This document shows positions 1 to 6,521 of a stretch of DNA of 16,771 bases, in pieces. Every line of letters starts with the position of its first letter. The stretch's first letter is position 1. A program made the translations under genes and the position numbers. Source of the stretch: Prolixibacteraceae bacterium (GTDB taxonomy: Bacteria > Bacteroidota > Bacteroidia > Bacteroidales > Prolixibacteraceae); NCBI GenBank assembly GCA_016788685.1, contig JAEUSS010000221.1:1-16771 (forward strand). The letters are read 5' to 3'. Below the pieces are notes generated by a model, which made no database searches, had not been told where the DNA came from, and worked only from the letters and a program-made list of their open reading frames with translations.

Positions 1-54
1 CTCCGGAGCAAATGCATAAACAACAGATCATTAAAATTAAAAGCTATAAAAAAA

Positions 55-88
55 CAGACCGTTTCAAAGCTAGCTTTGAAACGGTCTG
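55..88 (-). terminator. 34-bp perfect palindrome, terminator-like on the minus strand
   Basis: Two 15-base arms (cagaccgtttcaaag and its exact complement) flank a central ctag, so all 34 bases are self-complementary. Read on the minus strand, the hairpin is followed at once by a run of seven T, which is an intrinsic-terminator layout. On the plus strand the sequence after the hairpin is not T-rich. No minus-strand gene is seen between here and the rightward regulator at 242, so what it would terminate is unclear. It could instead end a plus-strand gene left of the window, or be an operator. Confidence 0.5.
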
Positions 89-102
89 TGAATCTATTAA
101 TT

Positions 103-137
103 TAGTCCTATAAATCTGTATCGCTTATTTAGGACTA
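103..137. repeat. Short inverted repeat upstream of the AraC-type gene
   Basis: The octamer tagtccta (103-110) is matched by its complement taggacta (130-137) across a 19-base spacer, about 105 bases before the regulator's start. It may be a protein-binding site or a weak RNA stem. An 8-bp match is modest and could be chance in AT-rich sequence. Confidence 0.25.
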
Positions 138-175
138 GTCAAAAAATATGACATCGGATTAATCGGGTTTGTCTT

Positions 176-250
176 TTTCAAACTGCAAATAATTAAAAAA
201 ATCGACATAAATTTACTTACGGATATTTCAAACCATTGCAAATGTCGATT
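176..250 (+). promoter_or_regulatory. Direct and inverted repeats overlapping the regulator's start codon
   Basis: The words tttcaaac and tgcaaat occur together at 176-190 and again at 226-243, where three extra bases separate them. They form an imperfect direct repeat about 50 bases apart. Separately, aatcgacat (200-208) is the exact complement of atgtcgatt (242-250), which contains the start codon and first codons of the AraC-type gene. Direct repeats are the usual operator form for AraC-family proteins, so autoregulation is a reasonable inference. The inverted pair could instead fold over the start codon. No exact TAnnTTTG promoter box was found in 1-241. Confidence 0.3.
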
Positions 251-1063
251 GATCTCCAATTTTCGCACTGCGAAGCCGGTGAAACATCTTCTTTTCTGGT
301 TAGAAGATATTTTTCGCTGAGCTCAAACGCAGATACGGGTTGCTACTCTGACAAACACATTCCGGAAGGATCGTGCACATTGGTATTCAATTTTAAAGGA
401 GAGGTAAGCATGAGCACCGCGCATTTGCCCGCCCTGAAATTACCTCCCTACTTCCTGACACTGCCCTACTTAGGATTTGTAAATATCACGGCGGCGCTTC
501 CGAGCGACACCTTTGGCGTAATATGTAAAGCAAGCGTATGTTCTGCTTTTTTCAACATTCCCCTAAACGCAGTTCAAACACTGTCTTTCCGGCCGATCGA
601 TGATGTAATTTCTGCCGAGTTGTATGAAACGCTCAAAAGTGCAGGTACACTTCAAAACCGAATCAAGATATTTGAGAACTACATCAGCAAAGTCGGAGAA
701 AGGAAAAAATATGATGCCGATGATATCGATGTGGCCTATGAACAAATCTATTCCTCAAACGGGCTTTTGCAAATTAAAAAGCTGGTCTCGGAACTAAACC
801 TGAACAGCCGGTCGTTTCGCCGCAATTTTGACCGGAGAGTCGGAGTTTCGGCCAAATCACTTTGCCGGATTGTACGGGCCAACCAGGTTTTGAATGCCTT
901 AAAAGAATCAGGAAAAATAGACTTCCAGAACATTGTATATTCGGGCAAATACTTTGATCAGCCTCATTTTGTGAACGACTTCCGCAAATTTACCGGCGAA
1001 TCGCCCGGCATGTTTTTTCACCGCGACCTACGGCTGGTCAAGTTATTTTCGGGACTACAATAA
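242..1063 (+). CDS. AraC-family transcriptional regulator
   Basis: Predicted cytoplasmic DNA-binding regulator of 273 residues. The N-terminal part (about 1-125) resembles the sensor-like domain common in Bacteroidetes AraC proteins (DUF6597 type), seen in the stretch IPEGSCTLVFNFKG at 40-53. The C-terminal part carries two helix-turn-helix units: the first at about 177-198 (IKKLVSELNLNSRSFRRNF), the second at about 230-257 (YSGKYFDQPHFVNDFRKFTG, then ESPGMFF), which fits the AraC signature. The reading frame also contains a TTG at 236, but the ATG at 242 is the better start. No strong ribosome binding site is visible, as is usual in this phylum. The ligand and targets are unknown. The gene stands alone, and repeats over its start suggest autoregulation. 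Confidence 0.85.
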   Translation: MSIDLQFSHCEAGETSSFLVRRYFSLSSNADTGCYSDKHIPEGSCTLVFNFKGEVSMSTAHLPALKLPPYFLTLPYLGFVNITAALPSDTFGVICKASVCSAFFNIPLNAVQTLSFRPIDDVISAELYETLKSAGTLQNRIKIFENYISKVGERKKYDADDIDVAYEQIYSSNGLLQIKKLVSELNLNSRSFRRNFDRRVGVSAKSLCRIVRANQVLNALKESGKIDFQNIVYSGKYFDQPHFVNDFRKFTGESPGMFFHRDLRLVKLFSGLQ

Positions 1064-1082
1064 ACGTCGGCTAAAAGCAGTT

Positions 1083-1100
1083 CGGCACTGGCCGTTTTTT
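1083..1100 (+). terminator. Possible weak terminator after the AraC-type gene
   Basis: A short stem cggc/gccg with a four-base loop is followed by six T (1095-1100), 20 bases after the regulator's stop. The GC-rich stem has only four pairs, so termination would be weak unless further pairing helps. Confidence 0.35.
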
Positions 1101-1125
1101 ACAATGTTTTGAAAAACAAGGTTGT

Positions 1126-1133
1126 TAAATTTG
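1126..1133 (+). promoter_or_regulatory. Possible Bacteroidetes -7 box upstream of the OmpA-domain gene
   Basis: The octamer taaatttg matches the Bacteroidetes -7 consensus TAnnTTTG exactly and lies 26 bases before the ATG at 1160. A TTTG occurs at 1108-1111, but its 14-base spacing is shorter than the usual 19-21, so the -33 element is doubtful. Confidence 0.4.
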
Positions 1134-1159
1134 ATAATCAAACCCAAACAATCTGTTTT

Positions 1160-2467
1160 ATGAGAACTATCAAAGTCATATTTACCCTGATGATACTGGC
1201 AGTTGCATCGGTTGCTTATGGTCAGTTTAACATCAAAGAGAAAATCAAAGAAAGATCCGCAACCCGGGCAGAAAACCGGACAGAAGAGGGAATTGACAAA
1301 GGCATCGATAAGCTGGAAGATGGGGTGGGCAAGCTTTTCAAGAAGAAAAAAGACAATCAGGAAGAAACTGTTGAAGAAAACGAAGGCACATCAACACCTC
1401 AGGACGCAGAGGATACGGACAAAGATTCGGAAGCCGGAGAAAAGGCCCCGGAAAAAGCCTCTACTCCGCTTAAAGGATCCTCAAAATACGATTTCGTCCC
1501 CGGCGACAAAGTGCTTTACTTCGAAGATTTTTCTCAGGATGCCATCGGCGACTTCCCCGCCCTGTGGACAACCAATGGCGGCGGTGAGGTAAAAACAGTG
1601 AATATCGCGCCGGGCAACTGGTTCCACATGAACAAGGAAGATGCGGTATATTGTTACACCAAATCCATTGCTTTTCCCGAAAACTTTATCACGGAATTTG
1701 ACATCATTCCGGACGGCAATTTTGCAAACGGGTTTACACTGACCTTTTATGAAGACCCTGAAAATGCGGAATTGACCGATGATCTTTACCCGGGCAGCAA
1801 AGGTGTTCACGTTTCGTTCGACAGCGGCAACTGGTATTCCAAAGGGTACAATAACACCATTGATGGCGGTGGCTGGATTGACGGACAATCGGAAACGAAT
1901 CCGGTAGTTGAGTCACAAGTTAACCACGTAATCATTTGGGTGCAGAATCGCAGGCTTCGCATTTACCATCAGGGAGCGAAAGCGTTTGACATGCCAACGA
2001 ATATTCACGCCGGAACCAGATTTAACCGACTGCGGTTCAGCGGATGGAGTACACAAAGCACTCCCTATGTATCAAACATTAAAATTACCACTGCGGCACC
2101 GGACACCCGCAGCAAACTCATTTGCGAAGGGAAACTGGTAAGCTACGGAATTTATTTTGATGTAAACAAAGATATCGTAAAGGCTGAATCGTATGGAACC
2201 CTCAACGACATTGCCAAAACACTGAAAGAAAATCCGACGGTGAACATCAAAATCATTGGGCACACCGACAGTGACGGAGATGATACCCAAAACCTCAATT
2301 TATCCAAACGACGTGCGGCGGCGGTAAAAAATGTACTCTCGTCTGATTTTGGGATTGATGCAACCCGCATCCAAACCGATGGTAAAGGAGAATCCGAGCC
2401 CATCTCCCCCAATACAAATACCGAGGGGAAGGCTAAAAACAGGCGGGTTGAGTTTTTGAAAATCTAA
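1160..2467 (+). CDS. Secreted OmpA-domain protein with central beta-sandwich region
   Basis: Predicted exported envelope protein of 435 residues. Residues 1-21 form a signal peptide (MRTIKVIFTLMILAVASVAYG). Residues 23-105 are a highly charged linker rich in Lys, Glu and Asp, probably disordered. Residues about 115-312 look like a lectin or LamG-type beta-sandwich (FEDFS near 121, many Trp/Gly strands), assigned from overall character only. Residues about 325-435 are an OmpA-like peptidoglycan-binding domain with the motif GHTDSDGDD at 367-375 and LSKRRA at 381-386; D370 and R385 align with the diaminopimelate-binding D271 and R286 of E. coli OmpA. There is no beta-barrel. The ATG at 1160 is preferred over an in-frame TTG at 1109 because it starts the signal peptide. 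It probably shares a transcript with the next gene, 11 bases downstream. Confidence 0.8.
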   Translation: MRTIKVIFTLMILAVASVAYGQFNIKEKIKERSATRAENRTEEGIDKGIDKLEDGVGKLFKKKKDNQEETVEENEGTSTPQDAEDTDKDSEAGEKAPEKASTPLKGSSKYDFVPGDKVLYFEDFSQDAIGDFPALWTTNGGGEVKTVNIAPGNWFHMNKEDAVYCYTKSIAFPENFITEFDIIPDGNFANGFTLTFYEDPENAELTDDLYPGSKGVHVSFDSGNWYSKGYNNTIDGGGWIDGQSETNPVVESQVNHVIIWVQNRRLRIYHQGAKAFDMPTNIHAGTRFNRLRFSGWSTQSTPYVSNIKITTAAPDTRSKLICEGKLVSYGIYFDVNKDIVKAESYGTLNDIAKTLKENPTVNIKIIGHTDSDGDDTQNLNLSKRRAAAVKNVLSSDFGIDATRIQTDGKGESEPISPNTNTEGKAKNRRVEFLKI

Positions 2468-2478
2468 GAGACAAGGAA

Positions 2479-3534
2479 ATGAGAGTTTTTATCGTGTTCC
2501 TGTTGTTGTCAGCAACAACAGCATTCCCGCAACAACGCCCTGAATTCTCAGAGAAGACCGTTGAAATTGACGAAAGAGTATTTTTGCCCTACACCAAAGG
2601 AGAAGTCGTCAGGAAGATTGATGGTCCGCAAAAGCCCGTACTTGATCAGATTTGCTCCATAATCACCTCCTGGGATTCAATAGCTCCGCCGCAGGGGGTG
2701 AAAGTATTCTGCTCCGGCTTTGACAATCTGCTTGAAATTTATTTCTTGCCGTATTTGTTTGAAGAAGGTAACCGGTATGCTTCAGAAGGAGGCCCAAATC
2801 TTAGTATCACTGTAAATGATCCCAATACCATTGGGGGCAGTCCGATAGTTTCCGGCATTTTTCTTTGTCCGCAAAAAAAGAAAGACTTTCATGGCTATCC
2901 CGTATATCAAAACGACCATCAGGAGATAGCGATTGTGTATAAAAAAACAACCCCGCTTTTTATCCCTGTATCTCAGGAAGACTATCTGAAAGCGCTGATT
3001 GCAAACGAAGAAAAAAAAGCCCCTAAAGACCTTAAATCAGACTACCTGAAGGCATTAAAGGAAATGGAGCAGGTTTATGAGGATTTACTAAAAACTGATG
3101 CAGAAGCAGCAAAAGAATTCAAACAAGGAATTGCCGAGTTCAAAAATGAAATCGCTAAAAACGGAAACCAAACAGGAACAACAGAACTGACAGCTCTTCT
3201 CAAAAAAGAACTGTCGGCCTTATCCGCTGAAGAAAGAAACCGACCGGCTTATTACGCAGGAGCGTTGGCAATGGAAAAATTCCAGAATGTTTCAGGGCTG
3301 GTTCCTTTCGCAAGCCGGGAAAAAGGAGCCGCACTGGTCAGGCCAAATCCTGCGCTAACAAACAATTCATCGGCAAATCAGATTCAACTTCTTGTTATTT
3401 CCTGGTCAATCAGTCCGGACAATCCGGGATCATACAACCGGGGACGTACTGGATTTGATTTGGCCGATGATCTGATGAGAAAACTATATCGAGAGCAACA
3501 CATCTGGAGTAAAATTTTCAGCCTTTGCAACTAA
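2479..3534 (+). CDS. Unrecognised secreted protein
   Basis: I do not recognise this 351-residue protein. Residues 1-18 form a signal peptide (MRVFIVFLLLSATTAFPQ), so it is probably periplasmic or at the cell surface. The mature part starts with a mixed region (about 20-165) and continues with a charged helical stretch (about 165-228) in which DYLKAL occurs twice, at 168-173 and 188-193, possibly a short coiled coil. The C-terminal third is mixed and contains ISWSISPDNPGSYNRGRTG. There is no lipobox and no T9SS sorting domain. A good ribosome binding site (aagga) precedes the ATG. The 11-base gap from the OmpA-domain gene suggests co-transcription and perhaps a shared envelope role. A strong terminator follows at once. 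Confidence 0.6.
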   Translation: MRVFIVFLLLSATTAFPQQRPEFSEKTVEIDERVFLPYTKGEVVRKIDGPQKPVLDQICSIITSWDSIAPPQGVKVFCSGFDNLLEIYFLPYLFEEGNRYASEGGPNLSITVNDPNTIGGSPIVSGIFLCPQKKKDFHGYPVYQNDHQEIAIVYKKTTPLFIPVSQEDYLKALIANEEKKAPKDLKSDYLKALKEMEQVYEDLLKTDAEAAKEFKQGIAEFKNEIAKNGNQTGTTELTALLKKELSALSAEERNRPAYYAGALAMEKFQNVSGLVPFASREKGAALVRPNPALTNNSSANQIQLLVISWSISPDNPGSYNRGRTGFDLADDLMRKLYREQHIWSKIFSLCN

Positions 3535-3569
3535 GCAAAAAAAGCCGAACTGATGTTCGGCTTTTTTGC
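3535..3569. terminator. Bidirectional intrinsic terminator
   Basis: The arms gccgaac and gttcggc with loop tgat are flanked by seven A on the left and six T on the right, so a good T-tract follows the hairpin in either direction. On the plus strand it ends the OmpA-domain transcript one base after the stop of the secreted protein. On the minus strand it directly follows the tRNA-Ser 3' end. Confidence 0.9.
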
Positions 3570-3655
3570 GGAGAGTGAGGGATTCGAACCCCCGGTACCC
3601 CGAAGGGTACAACAGATTTCGAGTCTGCCCCGATCGACCACTCCGGCAACTCTCC
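3569..3655 (-). tRNA. tRNA-Ser (anticodon CGA)
   Basis: An 87-base class II tRNA. The acceptor stem is GGAGAGT paired with ACTCTCC, with discriminator G as in serine tRNAs. The anticodon stem GCAGA/TCTGT holds the loop CTCGAAA; the anticodon CGA (plus-strand 3619-3621) reads UCG. A long variable arm (GTACCC-TTCG-GGGTAC) and a normal TTCGAAT T-loop complete the fold. The 3' CCA is not encoded. Transcription starts from a -7 box about 13 bases upstream and ends at the symmetric terminator. Confidence 0.95.
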
Positions 3656-3667
3656 TGTTAACATTCG

Positions 3668-3675
3668 CAAAGATA
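3668..3675 (-). promoter_or_regulatory. Bacteroidetes -7 box for tRNA-Ser
   Basis: On the minus strand TATCTTTG matches TAnnTTTG exactly and ends 12 bases before the mature tRNA 5' end, a good distance for a start just upstream of it. It sits between the dsbD stop and the tRNA. No clear TTTG is found at the usual -33 spacing. Confidence 0.5.
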
Positions 3676-3684
3676 AGAATCTTC

Positions 3685-5679
3685 CTATTTCCTTCGATTA
3701 AATTCAGCCAAAGCTGCATCTAAAAATTCAACAAAACGATCAGCATTCAGATCATACGCTTTGGGTTCAACCAGTTTCTGTTCTTTTCCATCAAGCAAGA
3801 CATAATAAGGCTGAGCGTTCACGCCGTAGCGTGAAATCTGGAAATCAGCATACTTTTTCCCCAAGGTCTTTTTCACTTTACCATCATAAGTTGAAGTGAT
3901 CCATTCACTTTCAGGCAAAGTTGTTTTATCATCAACGTACAAAGCAATCACCACAAAATCATTACGCAAACGATCCAAAACACGGGGATCAGACCAAACA
4001 CTGGCCTCCATCTCCCGACAATTTACGCAGCCGTGTCCTGTAAAGTCGATAAAAACCGGTTTATTTAGTTTCCGGGCACAAGCCATACCCTGTTCGTAAT
4101 CAAAATAACCTTCCAATCCGTGGGGTAAATGCAAAAACTCGCTAAACTTAGGTTTCTCACAAATCTCATCAAACTCTGAAACTGAAGAAGAAACTGACTG
4201 ATGAGGTTTTGAAAGTTTAATTTCATCCCTGATAATCTGGTGCAAATCAAAATCATGGGTTGTTTGTGGCGGCAAATAGCCTGAAATGGCTTTCAGCGGA
4301 GCTCCAAACATTCCGGGCACCAGGTAAACAACGAACGTAAACGACAATATGGCCAAAAGTAATCGCGGCACAGAAACAAATTTCACATCACTGTCGTGCG
4401 AGAATTTAAGTTTCCCTAACAAATAGAATCCGAGAAGCACAAAAATAACAATCCAAATGGCCAGATAAACTTCACGATCGAGAATTCCCCAATGATAAGT
4501 CTGATCAGCTACGCTCAGGAATTTAAGTCCTAAAGCCAATTCCAGAAAACCGAGCACTACTTTAACTGAATTCAACCATCCTCCCGACTTAGGAAGATTC
4601 GACAACCAACCCGGGAACAATGCAAAAAGAGTGAATGGCAGAGCAAAAGCGAGCGAAAACCCGAACATCCCGACAATTGGCTTTAATACTTGTCCGCCTG
4701 CTGACTGGACCAAGATAGCTCCAACAATTGGCCCGGTACACGAAAATGAAACCAGCACCAACGTCAAGGCCATAAAAAACGAGCCCATGAACCCGCCTTT
4801 ATCAACCTGTTTGTCCGATTTGTTAACCAACCAGCTCGGCAAAACGATTTCGAACATTCCGAAGAATGAAAAAGCAAAAAGCATGAAAACAGCAAAGAAA
4901 ATCAGGTTGGGAATCCAATGTGTGCTAAGCCAGTTAGCTGCACCCGGGCCAAAAACGACAGCAACCAGTGTTCCGACAACGGTGTAGATGGCGATAATGG
5001 AAAAACCGTAAAATGCGGCATAAAGCCTTGACTTTAGCTTCGAACCACCACTGTTCATAAAAAATGAAACCGTCATAGGGATCATTGGGAACACGCAAGG
5101 TGTCAATATTGCAGCCAATCCTGCCAGAAATGAAAAAAACAAAAAAAGCAAGAGATTCCCGGCTCCCGGATCTGCTGCCGAGTTTTCCGGAGCGGTAACC
5201 TGGGCAGGCTTTTCCGGCGCATTCTGTACATTCAGATTAAATACAAAATCGACTTCCACTGGTGGGGTACAAGTTTCGTCGTTGCACGACATAAACTCAA
5301 CAAAACCCTTTATATCAACAGGATCCGAACTCTTAAGCTTAATTTTCTGGGTCAATACGGCCTGATTACTGAAATACCCCAGCTTCATATTAAAGGTCTT
5401 ATCGAAAACCTCTGTCGGTTGCGGATCTTTGGTTAGTTCTCCCGCAAAATCGAACAAGGTCGAATCCGCAAACTGGATAGATGTTTTAATCGGTCCCCCT
5501 TCGGGCAACTGTGTGTCATACAGATGCCATCCGTCATCGATCACCGCTTTGAAAATTAAAGTTACTTCCTGCCCCTCCTGCTTCGACTCAAAAGTCCATT
5601 TCACCGGATCGAGAATCTGGGCAAACGACTGAAGTACAAAAAGGAATAGAAAACTTATAAAAATAGAAATCCTTTTCAT
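3685..5679 (-). CDS. dsbD: Thiol:disulfide interchange protein DsbD
   Basis: Inner-membrane protein that carries electrons from cytoplasmic thioredoxin to periplasmic thiol proteins. The 664 residues show the full three-part layout. A signal peptide (1-21) leads into the N-terminal periplasmic domain with the redox pair C132/C137 (SCNDETC). A membrane domain (about 173-465) has C195 in TPCVFPMIP and C314 in SFSCTGP, the CcdA-like pair. The C-terminal thioredoxin-like domain (about 520-664) has FTGHGCVNCREME, with C551 and C554, and the cis-Pro context NAQPYYV near 621-627. All six expected cysteines are present, so the enzyme should work. The ATG at 5679 is chosen over an upstream TTG because it begins the signal peptide. 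It stands alone. A TlpA-like thioredoxin at 13836 is a plausible partner. Confidence 0.95.
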   Translation of the reverse strand: MKRISIFISFLFLFVLQSFAQILDPVKWTFESKQEGQEVTLIFKAVIDDGWHLYDTQLPEGGPIKTSIQFADSTLFDFAGELTKDPQPTEVFDKTFNMKLGYFSNQAVLTQKIKLKSSDPVDIKGFVEFMSCNDETCTPPVEVDFVFNLNVQNAPEKPAQVTAPENSAADPGAGNLLLFLFFSFLAGLAAILTPCVFPMIPMTVSFFMNSGGSKLKSRLYAAFYGFSIIAIYTVVGTLVAVVFGPGAANWLSTHWIPNLIFFAVFMLFAFSFFGMFEIVLPSWLVNKSDKQVDKGGFMGSFFMALTLVLVSFSCTGPIVGAILVQSAGGQVLKPIVGMFGFSLAFALPFTLFALFPGWLSNLPKSGGWLNSVKVVLGFLELALGLKFLSVADQTYHWGILDREVYLAIWIVIFVLLGFYLLGKLKFSHDSDVKFVSVPRLLLAILSFTFVVYLVPGMFGAPLKAISGYLPPQTTHDFDLHQIIRDEIKLSKPHQSVSSSVSEFDEICEKPKFSEFLHLPHGLEGYFDYEQGMACARKLNKPVFIDFTGHGCVNCREMEASVWSDPRVLDRLRNDFVVIALYVDDKTTLPESEWITSTYDGKVKKTLGKKYADFQISRYGVNAQPYYVLLDGKEQKLVEPKAYDLNADRFVEFLDAALAEFNRRK

Positions 5680-5706
5680 GGATTGAATTTTAAATATTTC
5701 AGGACG

Positions 5707-5714
5707 CAAAAATA
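5707..5714 (-). promoter_or_regulatory. Possible -7 box for dsbD
   Basis: On the minus strand TATTTTTG fits TAnnTTTG and lies 27 bases before the dsbD ATG. No clear TTTG is present at the -33 distance. Confidence 0.4.
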
Positions 5715-5729
5715 CACATTGGATTTTAT

Positions 5730-6006
5730 CTATACATGAAAACAGTCATCGAAATACTCGAATCTGTATAGAGAATCCAAATCGGGGAAGAAACGATACT
5801 CCAAAAAACAACTGTTTATCTTCAGCTCAGGCAGCTTTTTCAAATCAGCTTCACGATAGCGATTGCCAATCCATCCGGGAAAAACGATCCAAGTCACAAA
5901 CTATGGTATCCGGTGTATCAGCACCGCCCTGATCTCTCCTGATTTCCCCTTTCTTCAAGCCGGAATGCGAAGCGAAACAATACTCCAACGGATTTATTGT
6001 AATCAT
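5730..6006 (-). pseudogene. Possible broken small gene (two overlapping frames)
   Basis: Two short minus-strand frames overlap and together look like one coding stretch of about 90 residues. The first starts with ATG at 6006 (MITINPLEYCFASHSG) and stops at 5851. The second is open from 5900 to a TAG at 5730-5732 and contains PGWIGNRYREADLKKLPELK. A single frameshift in the shared 50 bases would join them. The words LEYCF and LEYRF come from a DNA repeat in the two halves. I recognise no family. It may be a gene remnant, a pair of tiny ORFs, or chance open frames. Confidence 0.2.
5790..5988. repeat. Pair of 15-bp direct repeats
   Basis: gaaacgatactccaa at 5790-5804 and gaaacaatactccaa at 5974-5988 differ at one base. 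They lie within the possible broken small gene. A looser relative, cgaaatactcgaa, occurs near 5750. They may be copies of a short dispersed element, or an internal repeat of a former protein. Confidence 0.45.
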
Positions 6007-6060
6007 TCTCGAATATTCATAAAACAAACACTAAAATTCTAAAAACAGGGTTACCTTTTG

Positions 6061-6290
6061 TTTGAGTTCAGAATTAACTGATAGTATTCTCTCCACCTTC
6101 GGAAATATGAACCCAAGGCCGGTGAGAATTTAATTCAGGTATTTTTACTGCCGAAAAAAGTGAACGACAAATATGAACCAGTTTTCCCCGAGATTCGGAT
6201 CCGGAAAAACTGAAACAGACAAAGACATGATTCAAGAAAAATCTTTTTATACTCTTCAGGCCACATTCGAAGCTGAATGTGGCCTTTTTA
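6061..6290 (+). ncRNA. Candidate structured RNA or long leader, class unknown
   Basis: Several pairing elements follow each other in gene-free sequence. A nested inverted repeat pairs 6071-6077 with 6130-6136, 6086-6091 with 6124-6129, and 6095-6097 with 6121-6123. A second hairpin pairs 6179-6187 with 6203-6212 around an inner ccga/tcgg stem. A strong intrinsic terminator lies at 6258-6289. The 11-mer aaatatgaacc occurs twice (6103-6113 and 6169-6179). A plus-strand terminator without an upstream coding gene suggests a small RNA, or an attenuated leader of the transferase gene at 6522. No known RNA family is recognised and no clear promoter was found. Confidence 0.35.
6258..6289 (+). terminator. 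Intrinsic terminator without an obvious upstream gene
   Basis: An 11-bp perfect stem (aggccacattc with gaatgtggcct) and a six-base loop are followed by TTTT. This is a good intrinsic terminator on the plus strand, 232 bases before the transferase gene, with no plus-strand gene between it and dsbD's start. Confidence 0.75.
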
Positions 6291-6414
6291 CTGGATCTGT
6301 TTTTCAAAAACAGAATTTCTTTTTTGCTAAATCACACGGTGAAATTACCTGACGTAATCAAAACTTCGAATTAAAAATCTAAAAGAAAAACCTAAAAAAC
6401 TGACGATACAAGTA

Positions 6415-6430
6415 ATTTGATTAATCAAAT
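6415..6430. promoter_or_regulatory. 16-bp perfect palindrome upstream of the transferase gene
   Basis: atttgattaatcaaat is its own reverse complement and lies 91 bases before the ATG at 6522. Its size fits the operator of a dimeric regulator. AT-richness makes a chance origin possible. Confidence 0.35.
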
Positions 6431-6521
6431 CATAACTAATTGAAAAATATACTGAACAAGAGGCAACCTAAACAATAAAAACTGCATCTTAGATGTTATA
6501 AGTCAAAAATTACAGAAAAAT

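Noticed and set aside
15..17. Possible minus-strand ATG at the left edge that could begin a gene leaving the window
   Set aside because: Only five codons are visible, which is not enough to call a gene.
1203..1592. 129-codon plus-strand frame inside the OmpA-domain gene
   Set aside because: Lys/Arg-rich out-of-frame reading of the charged linker; the main frame has a signal peptide and domains.
3531..3719. 62-codon minus-strand open frame
   Set aside because: It lies over tRNA-Ser and the terminator and is only a shadow of them.
6074..6307. 77-codon minus-strand open frame in the dsbD-transferase gap
   Set aside because: It opens with TTG, has no other Met, is unlike any family I know, and overlies the palindromic elements and terminator, which explain the sequence better.
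6226..6351. 41-codon plus-strand frame starting at the ATG at 6226
   Set aside because: The frame runs straight through the intrinsic terminator stem, so a full transcript would be rare; the peptide looks like random translation.
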